Shown piece by piece: positions 1 to 11,549 of a stretch of DNA of 38,059 bases. The translations under genes and the position numbers were made by a program. The DNA lies in the NCBI GenBank assembly GCA_002840785.1, contig PHCH01000070.1, forward strand, positions 1-38,059. The letters are read 5' to 3'. Source of the stretch: Betaproteobacteria bacterium HGW-Betaproteobacteria-4 (GTDB lineage: Bacteria; Pseudomonadota; Gammaproteobacteria; Burkholderiales; Rhodocyclaceae). How positions within the stretch are numbered: the stretch's first letter is position 1; each line of letters begins with the position of its first letter. The notes under the pieces were generated by a model that ran no database searches, was not told where the DNA came from, and was given only the letters and a program-made list of their open reading frames with translations.

Positions 1-394
1 CTTCGGCCATTTCTACGCCTACGCGCCGAGCAAAATCGAATACGCCATCGACCGCTTCGCCATGGAAGTCAAACGCCAGATGGACGTCCTCAACCGCCGA
101 CTGGCCGACAACCCCTACGTTGGCGGCAACGACTACACCATAGCCGACATGGCCATCTGGCCCTGGTACGGCGCCCTGGCCAGAGGCCAGCTCTACGACG
201 CCGGCGAATTCCTGCAGGTCAATGAATACACCCACGTCATTCGCTGGGCCGACGACATCGCCGAGCGCCCGGCCGCCCAACGCGGCCGCTTGGTCAACCG
301 GGTGACCGGGCCACTCGAAGAACAACTGCACGAGCGCCACGACGCCAGCGATTTCGCCACCCAAACGCAAGACAAACTGCAAACTCAGCCATGA
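1..394 (+). CDS. yghU: Glutathione S-transferase family protein, YghU-like (5' end outside window)
   Basis: This is the C-terminal part of a cytosolic glutathione transferase-like protein, read from base 2 with no start codon in the window. The residues visible (FGHFYAYAP, NPYVGGNDYTIADMAIWPW, RPAAQRGR, GPLEEQLHERHDASDF) follow E. coli YghU closely from memory, including the N-capping/hydrophobic-staple region TIADMAIWPW of the all-helical GST C-terminal domain. YghU-type proteins bind two glutathione molecules and act as disulfide-bond reductases; the glutathione-binding thioredoxin-fold domain lies upstream of the window. The stop codon TGA overlaps the ATG of the next gene (ATGA at 391-394), so the two are probably translated together. 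The family call is firm; the exact substrate is not visible. Confidence 0.88.
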   Translation, partial: FGHFYAYAPSKIEYAIDRFAMEVKRQMDVLNRRLADNPYVGGNDYTIADMAIWPWYGALARGQLYDAGEFLQVNEYTHVIRWADDIAERPAAQRGRLVNRVTGPLEEQLHERHDASDFATQTQDKLQTQP

Positions 395-1437
395 CACCCG
401 CCCCCACCCTTGAAGACCGCGCCATGGGCGCCCTGATCGGCGCCTTCATCGGCGACGCCCTGGCCCTCGGCCCGCACTGGTACTACGACCTCGACCAACT
501 CCATGCCGATTACGGCCAGTGGATCACCGACTACACCACGCCCAAAACCGGGCGCTACCACGCCGGCATGCAAGCCGGGCAACTCTCGCAATCGGGCGTC
601 CTGCTCCGCCTCACCGTCCAGTCGCTCGTCGACTGCGCGGGCTACGACGAAGCCGACTTCTGCCGGCGCCTCGACGACGAACTCTTCCCCCAGCTTGACG
701 GCACACCGATGAACGGCCCGGGCGGCTACACCAGCCAGTCGATCCGCGAAGCCTGGCGCCTGCGGGTCAAATCCGGCTTGCCCTGGGGGCAGGTCGCCGG
801 CAACGCCGACACCACCGAAGCCGCCGAGCGCACCCTCGCCATCGCCATCCGCTACGCCCTGCAGCCGGCAGAACTCGCCTCAGCCGTCAGCCGGAATACG
901 GCACTGACGCAAACCGACGGAACGGTCGTCGCCATGACCGTCGCCTTCGCCGCCGTCCTCGGCATGCTCGTTGAAGGGCAGAAGCTCGACGCCGACATTT
1001 CGGGCAAACTGATGGCCCGCGTCAAATCCGGCGAACTGCCCTTCCACACCGTCACCAGCGGCAACCTGCAGGCGCCGCCAGCCGACCAACCCGAAGCCCC
1101 CACCGCCGGCCGCTTCCCCTCACCCGACGCCCTGCTCAGCCCGTCATTCATCGCCCTGGCCGCCACCGACCCCGACATCCACATCGACCCCGCCTGGAAA
1201 GTCTCCCTCGTCTACGGCCTGCCCTGCGCCATCTACCACCAGTTCCCCGCCGCCTACTACCTGGCCGCCCGCTTTCACGACGACTTCGAATCAGCCGTCC
1301 TCCACGCCATCAACGGCGGCGGCCAAAACCAGTCCCGCGCCATCCTCGCCGGCGCCCTGACCGTCTGGAAAATAGCAGGGAGTTGCTGGATCTGGCGGGA
1401 CGACTGGCGAAACAGATGGTTGAGTAACGGACGTTGA
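391..1437 (+). CDS. ADP-ribosylglycohydrolase-fold protein with atypical metal motifs and frameshifted C-terminus
   Basis: The start GALIGAFIGDALALGPHWYYD is the signature opening of the ADP-ribosylglycohydrolase (DraG/ARH, crystallin J1) fold, and the length of about 348 residues fits. The paired metal-binding motifs of active ARH enzymes (a TDDT-like motif near residue 65 and GGDTDT near the C-terminus) are not seen; the aligned places read GQLSQSG and GGGQNQSRA, so classical hydrolysis of ADP-ribosyl-protein is doubtful. After GALT at about 1358-1363 the frame ends in an unrelated tryptophan-rich tail. The +1 frame from about 1367 reads ENSRELLDLAGRLAKQMVE and stops at 1427, which is the ending expected for this family. 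A stretch of roughly 15 codons therefore seems to be missing with a frame change. The gene overlaps the upstream yghU-like gene by four bases. Confidence 0.75.
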   Translation: MTPAPTLEDRAMGALIGAFIGDALALGPHWYYDLDQLHADYGQWITDYTTPKTGRYHAGMQAGQLSQSGVLLRLTVQSLVDCAGYDEADFCRRLDDELFPQLDGTPMNGPGGYTSQSIREAWRLRVKSGLPWGQVAGNADTTEAAERTLAIAIRYALQPAELASAVSRNTALTQTDGTVVAMTVAFAAVLGMLVEGQKLDADISGKLMARVKSGELPFHTVTSGNLQAPPADQPEAPTAGRFPSPDALLSPSFIALAATDPDIHIDPAWKVSLVYGLPCAIYHQFPAAYYLAARFHDDFESAVLHAINGGGQNQSRAILAGALTVWKIAGSCWIWRDDWRNRWLSNGR

Positions 1438-1673
1438 AGCGGGCAGTTGCTGACCATATTGCAGCCTTGGATTGGCGGCTGCCGAGGACTTAAGCGCTCG
1501 CCCCCTGCCGTTCGAGGCTGGCCGTAGTCGGGCTGGAATCGCACCGGGGATGACGTCGCAAAGGCGCCGTTTTATCGGCCAGCCGGCGCGCTGCGCCGCA
1601 CTAGGGTAATCCATAGGGGATATTTACAGCATGGGACGCCAATGAGACATTCGCCGAAATTGCGAACCTCATC
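1438..1673. other. Intergenic stretch without a recognised gene
   Basis: About 236 bases separate the glycohydrolase-like gene from the diguanylate cyclase gene. I see no convincing ORF, RNA gene or hairpin terminator. The first part (about 1430-1500) looks like the degenerate imperfect repeats common between proteobacterial genes, but I cannot confirm this. A short frame of 11 codons (1642-1677) ends in an ATGA overlap with the cyclase start and could couple translation, since no good Shine-Dalgarno precedes the cyclase. Confidence 0.4.
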
Positions 1674-3257
1674 ATGACTCACCCACGCCTTCGCCCGACG
1701 CTACTCCTGCTTCTCGCCGCCTGGCTGGGCGCCATAGCCATCGTCACGCAGACGCTGCTGTCGGCGGAGGTCAACCGCTGGGAGGCGAAGTTCGACGTCG
1801 ATGCCAGGCTTCTGCTCAGCGACGTCAAGCAAAAACTCGACACCAATGAAGCCGTCCTCGCCGGCTTCTCGGCGTTCCTGCAGGCGGTGGACCGCAGCGA
1901 CACCGACTCGACCATGCGTTATGCCGCGGTGGCCGCCTCGGCCTATCCGCACATTTACATGATCGAGGTCGCGCGCAGGGTCAATCTGGCCGACGAAACA
2001 GCCTTCCAGAGTTCGCTGCGCGATCATTGGCGAGACGATTTCACGATCAAGGATTTCGCCGAGATCACCGGACGCAGTTTTGATGACAACACCCGCAAAG
2101 GCGCAACCTGGCCCATCCTCTTCATGTATCCCTCGCTGCCCGAAACCCAGGCGATTTTTGGCGTGCGCCTGGAAACGGTCGACTATCTTTCGCGCACGGT
2201 AGCCCTCGCCCAAGGCAACATCAGGCCAGTCGTCTCGCCGGTTTTCAGCATGTACGAAGGGGGCAGCGCCTACATCCTGCTGCAGGAAGTGACTCGGCCG
2301 GCCGGCAAGTCGCCGACCGAACTGAACTTCTTCGGCGACACGATGATGGCCATACTGCTCATCAAGACGGAGGCCCTGCTACCCGCCAGAGCGCGGGAAG
2401 CCGAATTCGCCAACATCAGCGTTTCGGCCAGCATCGTTTCGCCGGGCAATCCTGAAACCCTGCTCTTCGAGCAAAATGCGCCCCCGGCCGGGAGCCTCGA
2501 ACGCCTTCTGCTCCCCCGCTTCACGCGACTACTGAGCATCAACAACGCGACACAGCCGACGCAGATTCGCTTTGTCCGGCAATTGCAGTGGGGCGATTTA
2601 TTGCAGCCCGAACGGCTGATGATCCTGCTCTTGCTCGGCGCCGCCCTTCTTGCCGCCCCCTGGGTGACCATGCGCCACTATCTGAGCCTCGACCGCGCCG
2701 AGATCGAGCAGGAACGCTCGGCCTATCTGGTCACGCACGATCTGCTGACCAGCCTGCCCAACCGTTTCCTGTTCACCGATCGATTCGAACACGCCGTGCG
2801 CAGCTGGAAGCGAAACGGCAATTCCTTTGCCCTGATGCTGGCCGATCTCGATCATTTCAAGGAGATCAACGATCAGCACGGCCACGACGTCGGCGATCAG
2901 GTTCTCGTCGCCTGCGCCAACCGGATGGCCGGCGAACTGCGCAGTTGCGACACGGTGGCACGGCATGGCGGGGACGAGTTCGTGATCCTGCTGGCCAACG
3001 TTGAAAACGCCGAAGATGCCGAAAATGTCGGCAGGAAGCTGCTCGCCGCCATCGCCGAACCCATCGAAACCGCGGCCGGCCCGGCTCACATCGGGTGCAG
3101 CATCGGCATCGCGATTTTCCCGACGCACGGCACCAATCTCGACGCATTGCGCAAGGCAGCGGATGTTGCCATGTATCAGGCAAAGGACCACGGACGCAAT
3201 GCCGTGTCGGTCTTTTCCGGCCCGGCTCAGTCCTTTTCCACAAAATCAGTCGCTTAA
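1674..3257 (+). CDS. Membrane-bound diguanylate cyclase with CHASE sensor domain
   Basis: This 527-residue protein should make cyclic di-GMP from two GTP in response to an extracytoplasmic signal. An N-terminal membrane segment (about residues 6-30) is followed by a CHASE-type periplasmic sensor region (about 60-230), a second membrane segment (about 310-333, LMILLLLGAALLAAPWV) and a C-terminal GGDEF domain. The active-site motif is intact as GGDEF at residues 432-436. The allosteric inhibitory site RxxD is present as RSCD at 423-426, five residues upstream, so product feedback inhibition is expected. There is no EAL domain. Start 1674 is chosen because the membrane segment follows immediately; no strong ribosome binding site is seen, and the ATG overlaps the stop of a tiny upstream frame. 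The ligand is unknown. Confidence 0.92.
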   Translation: MTHPRLRPTLLLLLAAWLGAIAIVTQTLLSAEVNRWEAKFDVDARLLLSDVKQKLDTNEAVLAGFSAFLQAVDRSDTDSTMRYAAVAASAYPHIYMIEVARRVNLADETAFQSSLRDHWRDDFTIKDFAEITGRSFDDNTRKGATWPILFMYPSLPETQAIFGVRLETVDYLSRTVALAQGNIRPVVSPVFSMYEGGSAYILLQEVTRPAGKSPTELNFFGDTMMAILLIKTEALLPARAREAEFANISVSASIVSPGNPETLLFEQNAPPAGSLERLLLPRFTRLLSINNATQPTQIRFVRQLQWGDLLQPERLMILLLLGAALLAAPWVTMRHYLSLDRAEIEQERSAYLVTHDLLTSLPNRFLFTDRFEHAVRSWKRNGNSFALMLADLDHFKEINDQHGHDVGDQVLVACANRMAGELRSCDTVARHGGDEFVILLANVENAEDAENVGRKLLAAIAEPIETAAGPAHIGCSIGIAIFPTHGTNLDALRKAADVAMYQAKDHGRNAVSVFSGPAQSFSTKSVA

Positions 3258-3258
3258 C

Positions 3259-3287
3259 TTGGCATCCGGCGGCGCGGCCGGTAAACT
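3259..3287 (+). promoter_or_regulatory. Candidate sigma-70 promoter of metH
   Basis: TTGGCA (3259-3264) and TAAACT (3282-3287) are separated by 17 bases, close to the sigma-70 consensus. Transcription would begin near 3294, exactly where the SAH riboswitch starts. It begins directly after the stop of the diguanylate cyclase gene. Confidence 0.6.
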
Positions 3288-3295
3288 AAGCGCTC

Positions 3296-3370
3296 TGCCG
3301 AGGAGCGCTGCGACCCTTTTCATGCTTTTGTGAATTCCGGGGCCAGGCTCGGCAATGATCAACGGCGCTC
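3296..3370 (+). promoter_or_regulatory. SAH (S-adenosylhomocysteine) riboswitch upstream of metH
   Basis: The leader matches the SAH riboswitch (Rfam RF01057) that is known upstream of metH and ahcY in betaproteobacteria. The conserved stretches GCCGAGGAGCGCTGCGAC (3297-3314) and GCCAGGCTCGGCA (3342-3354) are present. P1 pairs GCCGAG (3297-3302) with CTCGGC (3348-3353). The long-range pseudoknot pairs GAGCGC (3303-3308) with GCGCTC (3365-3370). The 3' pseudoknot arm lies inside the left arm of the terminator at 3361-3405, so ligand-bound aptamer and terminator exclude each other. This predicts that SAH switches metH on, as known for this class: more methionine synthase when methylation by-product accumulates. 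Confidence 0.92.
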
Positions 3371-3405
3371 GCAAACCCAGCCGGTTTGTGGCGCCGTTCG
3401 TTTTT
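3361..3405 (+). terminator. Intrinsic terminator of the SAH riboswitch (expression platform)
   Basis: AACGGCGC (3361-3368) pairs with GCGCCGTT (3391-3398), and inside it CAAACC (3372-3377) pairs with GGTTTG (3383-3388) around a short loop. A run of five T follows at 3401-3405. The left arm shares bases with the pseudoknot strand of the SAH aptamer (3365-3370), so SAH binding should prevent the hairpin. Confidence 0.85.
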
Positions 3406-3444
3406 GCGGCGTGCCCGGCGTAATTTTGCTCTGCCGAGGTGATC

Positions 3445-7110
<3,666 letters not shown>

Positions 7111-7131
7111 GACTGGGCGGGGACAAATCAT

Positions 7132-7165
7132 ACGGGACATGCCGACGAGGGATGTCCCGTTTTTC
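7132..7165 (+). terminator. Intrinsic terminator after metH
   Basis: ACGGGACAT (7132-7140) pairs with ATGTCCCGT (7152-7160) around an 11-base loop, followed by five T from 7160. It ends the metH transcript ahead of the convergent ATPase gene. Confidence 0.88.
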
Positions 7166-7206
7166 CTGGGGGCCGATGCGGAAACCGATTGATTCCGAAT
7201 TTCCCT

Positions 7207-8322
7207 TCAAGCTGCCGCCGGCGGTGGAAGCAACATTTGTGAGGTCTTGCCCGTGAGCTTCATCCACTCATCCAGGATGGGGACGATGCGCTCGTACCGC
7301 CCGTGGCCATTACGGGCGATCAAGCTGCGGTTGATGAGCCGCTTGATCGCCTGCTGGGCGGACCCGCGAGAGAACCCCAGCCGCTCGTAGAGCGCCAACG
7401 AGGATTCCGAGAACAGGTCCTGGCCTTCGAGCAGGAGGAGATAAACCGCCTGATCGGACAACAAGAGATCGGACCAGGCCTTTTCACACCAGCCGCCCTC
7501 GCCGGTCAGTTCGATCTCGATGTCCTCCCAGGTACCCACGATGTCATCCGATTTGCGAAGCACCATCTGGCTGACCAGCCCGGTGATGACCTGTGCGTTC
7601 CGGCCGGATCGGTTGAACAGATCCCATAGCAGGTCCGCCTTTATCTCCAGGCCGGTGATCATCTGGTTGATGCGAGCCAGATGATCGACAAAGGGACGAT
7701 CAAGCAGGGGGAAATCAACCACGGTGGCGAAATTGAAGAAAGGAGCCTTCTGGTCGTTGAACAGGCGCTGCAAATCGGCGAGTGACGATCCGGTGAAGAT
7801 GACCGCGATGTTGGGGGGGGCCATGTCCAGCATGGTTCTCAGCGAAGCGGCGAAGGTTGCAAAGGCCGAGGAGGTAGCCAGGTGCTGGATTTCGTCCAGA
7901 ACAATCAGGCCGGGACGCCCGTCGAGATACTTGACCCATTGCTGGAAGCTGGTGGTGGCCAGGGTCAATTCGTTGGGAAGCGCCGGACGGGGGCGGTCGG
8001 CCCGCTCCACTTCGGCAGAAAAGTCCACGACTCCGAAGTTGAGGCCGGCCTTCGCCTTGACCTTGGCCTGATGCTCGGGGAGCGCATCCTGCAGCGCCCG
8101 GATGAGCGCCAAGTGGGGTTGGTCCTTGTTCTCCCAGAACGAGCAATAGAAGGTGTTGACCACGCCCTTCTCCGCCGCCGCCGGAATCAGATCGCGCTTT
8201 AGGTATTCTGTCTTGCCAATACGGCGCCGGCCAAAGAAGGCGAGGCGGGAGAGTCCCTGGTCGAACAACTGCGCAAGATGCGCTTGAGCCAGCTCGGGGC
8301 GAGGATAGTGCCAATCGATCAT
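7207..8322 (-). CDS. AAA+ ATPase, archaeal-type ATPase family (function unknown)
   Basis: This 371-residue protein has the layout of the ATPase family common in archaea and mobile bacterial loci (PF01637-like). A P-loop GRRRIGKT is at residues 31-38 with the family-typical arginine-rich form, a Walker B VLDE at 141-144 (LIVLDEIQHL), and a sensor-like FTGSS near 185. The C-terminal third looks like a winged helix (FSRGSAQQAIKRLINRSLI). Such proteins are often DNA- or partner-associated switches, but no partner gene lies next to it here. It is a single gene facing metH convergently, with an AT-rich 52-bp palindrome just upstream that includes its likely -10 box. A weak ribosome binding site, AGGTG, precedes the ATG. 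The isolation and AT-rich control region suggest acquisition by transfer, which is inference. Confidence 0.8.
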   Translation of the reverse strand: MIDWHYPRPELAQAHLAQLFDQGLSRLAFFGRRRIGKTEYLKRDLIPAAAEKGVVNTFYCSFWENKDQPHLALIRALQDALPEHQAKVKAKAGLNFGVVDFSAEVERADRPRPALPNELTLATTSFQQWVKYLDGRPGLIVLDEIQHLATSSAFATFAASLRTMLDMAPPNIAVIFTGSSLADLQRLFNDQKAPFFNFATVVDFPLLDRPFVDHLARINQMITGLEIKADLLWDLFNRSGRNAQVITGLVSQMVLRKSDDIVGTWEDIEIELTGEGGWCEKAWSDLLLSDQAVYLLLLEGQDLFSESSLALYERLGFSRGSAQQAIKRLINRSLIARNGHGRYERIVPILDEWMKLTGKTSQMLLPPPAAA

Positions 8323-8338
8323 GGTTGCACCTGTCTGA

Positions 8339-8390
8339 AAATTATACGTTGCATGTATATATTGCAGTATATACAGCAGACGTATAATTT
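8339..8390. repeat. AT-rich nested 52-bp palindrome between ATPase and TRAP operon
   Basis: AAATTATACGT (8339-8349) is repeated inverted as ACGTATAATTT (8380-8390). Inside it GTATATA (8355-8361) is inverted as TATATAC (8368-8374), around the centre TTGCAG. Each outer arm holds a perfect TATAAT: minus strand at 8341-8346, pointing to the ATPase gene 19 bases away, and plus strand at 8383-8388. The layout suggests a divergent promoter with a dimeric or tetrameric repressor site, possibly autoregulated. The A/T bias stands out from the GC-rich surroundings. Nothing else is recognised in the rest of the 8323-8602 gap except the dispersed element and the sigma-54 promoter. Confidence 0.75.
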
Positions 8391-8483
8391 CAATACCCCA
8401 TCAGCGCGTCCGGAATTCCGCACTGACGCCCGGCCCGATTCCGGATTTCCACACACGCCGATCTTGCCAGCCGCGCGGCCGGC

Positions 8484-8524
8484 CGCACAAAAATCCATCA
8501 AATCAGCCGGTTGACCGTAGCAAT
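8484..8524 (-). repeat. Dispersed uptake-signal-like element, copy 2 (intergenic)
   Basis: On the minus strand the core reads ATTGCTACGGTCAACCGG exactly, followed by the A/T runs GATTTGAT and GATTTTT. It is the only copy outside coding sequence and ends six bases before the -24 box of the sigma-54 promoter. Confidence 0.85.
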
Positions 8525-8530
8525 CGCGGC

Positions 8531-8546
8531 TGGCACGTCTCCTGCA
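8531..8546 (+). promoter_or_regulatory. Sigma-54 (-24/-12) promoter of the TAXI-TRAP operon
   Basis: TGGCAC, five bases, then CTGCA matches the RpoN consensus (TGGCAC-N5-TTGCA) with one change. The invariant GG (8532-8533) and GC (8544-8545) are ten bases apart, as required. The start site would be near 8557, leaving a leader of about 45 bases with a strong GGAGGAGA ribosome binding site before the receptor gene at 8603. The operon itself encodes a GAFTGA-containing sigma-54 activator at 13763-15118, which supports the call. A perfect palindrome CGGAATTCCG at 8411-8420, about 120 bases upstream, could be an activator site, but only one clear copy is seen. Confidence 0.72.
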
Positions 8547-8602
8547 GTCGTGAATGGTGCAGCCGCCTCGCGGCGCATTCCAATTACCGGAGGAGATAAA
8601 AC

Positions 8603-9473
8603 ATGAAACTGCGTTCCCTGATCATCGCCGCCACGCTGGCCGTCGGCACCACCGCCGGCCACGCGGCCGATTTCATCAATGTGCTGACCGGCGGTACCAG
8701 CGGCGTCTATTACCCGCTCGGCGTGTCGCTGACCCAGATTGCAGGCCGGCAAGGGCGAGATCGCCTTCACGCTCGGCGACACCCTGTCGGAAGCCTGGAA
8801 GGGCAATGCCGAGGTCGGTTTCAAGGCGCCGCTGAACAAGCTGCGCACGGTCGCCGCGATCTACCCCAACTACATCCATTTCCTGGCCGCCGCCGACTCC
8901 GGCATCAAGTCGCTGGCCGACCTCAAGGGCAAGCGCGTCTCGGTCGGCGCGCCGAAGAGCGGCACCGAACTGAACAGCCGCGACATTCTGAAGGCGGTCG
9001 GCCTGGGTTATCAGGATTTCGCCAAGGTCGAATACCTCGGTTACTCGGAATCGGTCGAGCTCATGAAGAACCGCCAGCTCGACGCGACGCTGCTCTCCTC
9101 CGGCCTCGGCGTCGCCGCCGTGCGCGATCTGGCCACGGCGCTGAAGATCGTCGTCATTCCGATCCCGGCCGAGGTCGTGGCCAAAATCGGCGATGCTGCC
9201 TACCAGTCCGGCACCATTCCGGCCAATACCTACAACGGCCAGACTGCTGACGTAAACACCGTGCTCGTGCCGAACTACCTGGTCACCCACGCCGGCGTTG
9301 CCGAGGACATGGTCTACAAGATGACCAAGTCGATGACCGAGAACCTCGACACCATGGCCACCGCCCACGCTGCCGCCAAGGCGATCAAAAAGGAAAAGAT
9401 GGCCGCCGGCTCGCCGGTGCCGCTGCACCCGGGTGCCGAGAAGTACTACCGCGAAGCCGGGCTGCTCAAGTAA
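8603..9473 (+). pseudogene. TAXI-family TRAP transporter solute-binding protein, frameshifted by an internal deletion
   Basis: TAXI receptors are periplasmic proteins that bind a small carboxylate-type ligand and hand it to the TRAP permease. The N-terminus is a clean signal peptide (MKLRSLIIAATLAVGTTAGHA) followed by the family hallmark GGTSGVYYPLG. At about 8740 the frame jumps from LTQI directly to what should be LQAGKGEIAF, now in another frame that stays open to TAA at 9471-9473 (GEIAFTLGDTLSEAW, AGSPVPLHPGAEKYYREAGLLK). About 25-30 residues typical of the family are missing between these points and the reading frame is lost. Both halves are otherwise undamaged, so the defect is recent or an assembly error. 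It is the first gene after the sigma-54 promoter; the permease starts six bases downstream. Confidence 0.85.
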
Positions 9474-9479
9474 GCGATC

Positions 9480-11549
9480 ATGACCAATAACGTCTCCCCG
9501 ATGAACATCGAGCAGGAGACGTTCTCCGAGCACGGCGCCCAGCGCCGTCTCGGGGGCGTCGCGCTCCTCGTGCTGACCGGCATCGCGCTCGTCTTTTCGC
9601 TCTACCAGCTGAGCGTCGCGGCCTTCCATCCGCTGTCCAGCCTGGTCATGCGCGCCCTGCATGTCGGCTTTCTGCTGACCCTGACCTTCATCCTCTTTCC
9701 GCCGTACAAGCGCGCCCGCCACGACCGCGTGGCGCCCGGCGACTGGCTGCTCGCCGGCGCCGCCTTCCTGCTCGCCTGCTATCAATGGATCTACGAGGTC
9801 GACCTGATCCAGCGCGCCGGCGACCCGAGCACCGTTGACCTCGTGGTCGGCACGGCGATGATCGCCCTCCTCTTCGAGGCGGCGCGCCGCATTCTCGGCC
9901 TGGCGCTGCCGGCCATCTGCGCCGCCTTCCTGCTCTACGGCCTGTTCGGCCAGTATCTGCCGGGCGATCTTGCCCACCGCGGCTACGACTTCGCCCAGGT
10001 CGTCGACCAGATCGGCTTCGGCACCGAGGGCATCTTCGGCATCCCGACCCTGGTTTCGGCCAGCTACATTTTCCTGTTCGTGCTGTTCGGCGCCTTTCTC
10101 GAACATGCCGGGATGATCAACCTGTTCAACTCGGTGGCGCTCGGCTTCGTCGGCCATACCAAGGGCGGTGCCGCCAAGGTCGCGGTCGTCTCGTCCGGGC
10201 TGATGGGGTCGATTTCCGGCTCTGGCGTCGCCAACGTGCTGACCACCGGCCAGTTCACCATCCCGCTGATGAAGCGTTTCGGCTATTCCGGGGTGTTCGC
10301 CGGCGCCGTCGAGGCAACGGCGTCGATGGGCGGCCAGATCATGCCGCCGGTCATGGGCGCCGTCGCCTTCATCATGGCCGAGAACCTCAACCTGCCTTAC
10401 GTCGAGATCGTCAAGGCGGCGCTGATCCCGGCCATCCTCTATTACGCCACGGTGTTCTGGATGGTGCACCTGGAAGCCGGGCGGCGGAATCTCGACGGCC
10501 TGAGCAAGGAAGACTGCCCCAACCCGTGGCAGGCGATCCGCGAGCAGTGGTACCTGGTGCTGCCGCTGGCCGGCCTGGTCGGCATGCTGTTCAACGGCTT
10601 CACGCCGATGTATTCGGGCATGGTCGGCCTGGCGCTGTGCGCCATCCTGATCCTCGGTGCCGCCATCGGCGCCCGCCTGTCGTCCACCGCCTTCCGCTTC
10701 GTCTTCTGGGTCGCCGTCGGCCTTGGCGCCTCGCTGCTCGTCAAGTGGGGCGTCTACCCTGTGCTGATCGTCATCGCCTTGCTGGTCGCCGCCTGCTTCT
10801 TCGTCCAGGGCGGCCGCGACACGCTGCGCGTCATGCGCGCCAGCCTGGTCGACGGTGCCCGCCAGGCGCTGCCGGTCGGCGTCGCCTGCGCCATCGTCGG
10901 CATCATCATCGGCATCCTGACGCTGACCGGCGCGGCGACCAATTTCGCCGGCTTCATCCTCAAGGTCGGCGAGGACAGCCTGTTCGTCTCGCTGCTGCTC
11001 ACCATGCTGATCTGCCTGGTGCTCGGCATGGGCATCCCGACCATCCCGAACTACATCATCACCAGCTCGATCGCCGCCCCGGCCCTGCTCGATCTCGGCG
11101 TGCCGCTCATCGTCAGCCACCTGTTCGTCTTCTACTTCGGGATCATGGCCGACCTGACGCCGCCGGTGGCGCTGGCCGCCTTCGCCGCCAGTTCGGTAGC
11201 CCGGGAGCCGGCGATGAAGATCGGCCTCAAGGCGGTGCAGATCGCCATTGCCGGCTTCGTCGTGCCGTTCATGGCGGTCTACGACAACGCGCTGATGTTG
11301 CAGGGCGATCCGTCGGCACTGGCGGTGGCCTACATCGTCGGCAAGGCCTTGCTGGCCATCACCCTGTGGGGCGCCGCCAGCATCGGTTACCTGCGCGCGC
11401 CGCTGGCCGCCTGGGAACGCGTCTGGGCCGCACTGGCCGCCTTCCTGCTGGTTGCCGCGCTGCCGCTGACCGACGAAATCGGCTTCGCCGCCTGCGCTGC
11501 GTTCATCGGCTGGCACCTGATCCACAGCCGTCGCCTGCACCCGGCATGA
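9480..11549 (+). CDS. TRAP transporter permease, fused small and large subunits (4TM/12TM, TAXI type)
   Basis: This 689-residue inner-membrane protein fuses the DctQ-like small and DctM-like large TRAP subunits, as usual for TAXI systems. It would drive sodium- or proton-coupled uptake of the ligand delivered by the receptor. The N-terminal four membrane segments are followed by the DctM-type region with KGGAAKVAVVSSGLMGSISG, GGQIMPPVMGAVAFIMAE and GMGIPTIPNYIITSS, the conserved re-entrant hairpin motifs. It starts six bases after the receptor gene and overlaps the DUF1850 gene by four bases (ATGA at 11546-11549). The substrate cannot be read from the sequence. Confidence 0.95.
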   Translation: MTNNVSPMNIEQETFSEHGAQRRLGGVALLVLTGIALVFSLYQLSVAAFHPLSSLVMRALHVGFLLTLTFILFPPYKRARHDRVAPGDWLLAGAAFLLACYQWIYEVDLIQRAGDPSTVDLVVGTAMIALLFEAARRILGLALPAICAAFLLYGLFGQYLPGDLAHRGYDFAQVVDQIGFGTEGIFGIPTLVSASYIFLFVLFGAFLEHAGMINLFNSVALGFVGHTKGGAAKVAVVSSGLMGSISGSGVANVLTTGQFTIPLMKRFGYSGVFAGAVEATASMGGQIMPPVMGAVAFIMAENLNLPYVEIVKAALIPAILYYATVFWMVHLEAGRRNLDGLSKEDCPNPWQAIREQWYLVLPLAGLVGMLFNGFTPMYSGMVGLALCAILILGAAIGARLSSTAFRFVFWVAVGLGASLLVKWGVYPVLIVIALLVAACFFVQGGRDTLRVMRASLVDGARQALPVGVACAIVGIIIGILTLTGAATNFAGFILKVGEDSLFVSLLLTMLICLVLGMGIPTIPNYIITSSIAAPALLDLGVPLIVSHLFVFYFGIMADLTPPVALAAFAASSVAREPAMKIGLKAVQIAIAGFVVPFMAVYDNALMLQGDPSALAVAYIVGKALLAITLWGAASIGYLRAPLAAWERVWAALAAFLLVAALPLTDEIGFAACAAFIGWHLIHSRRLHPA

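Noticed and set aside
8411..8450. CGGAATTCCG and ATTCCGGATT as tandem activator sites for the sigma-54 promoter
   Set aside because: Only the first is a clear palindrome and both are short; not enough to call a binding site.
8676..11540. Open frame of 954 codons on the minus strand opposite the TRAP genes
   Set aside because: It is rich in D, G, Q, R and H with no domain, and it mirrors the codon pattern of the permease gene on the other strand; a GC-rich antisense shadow.
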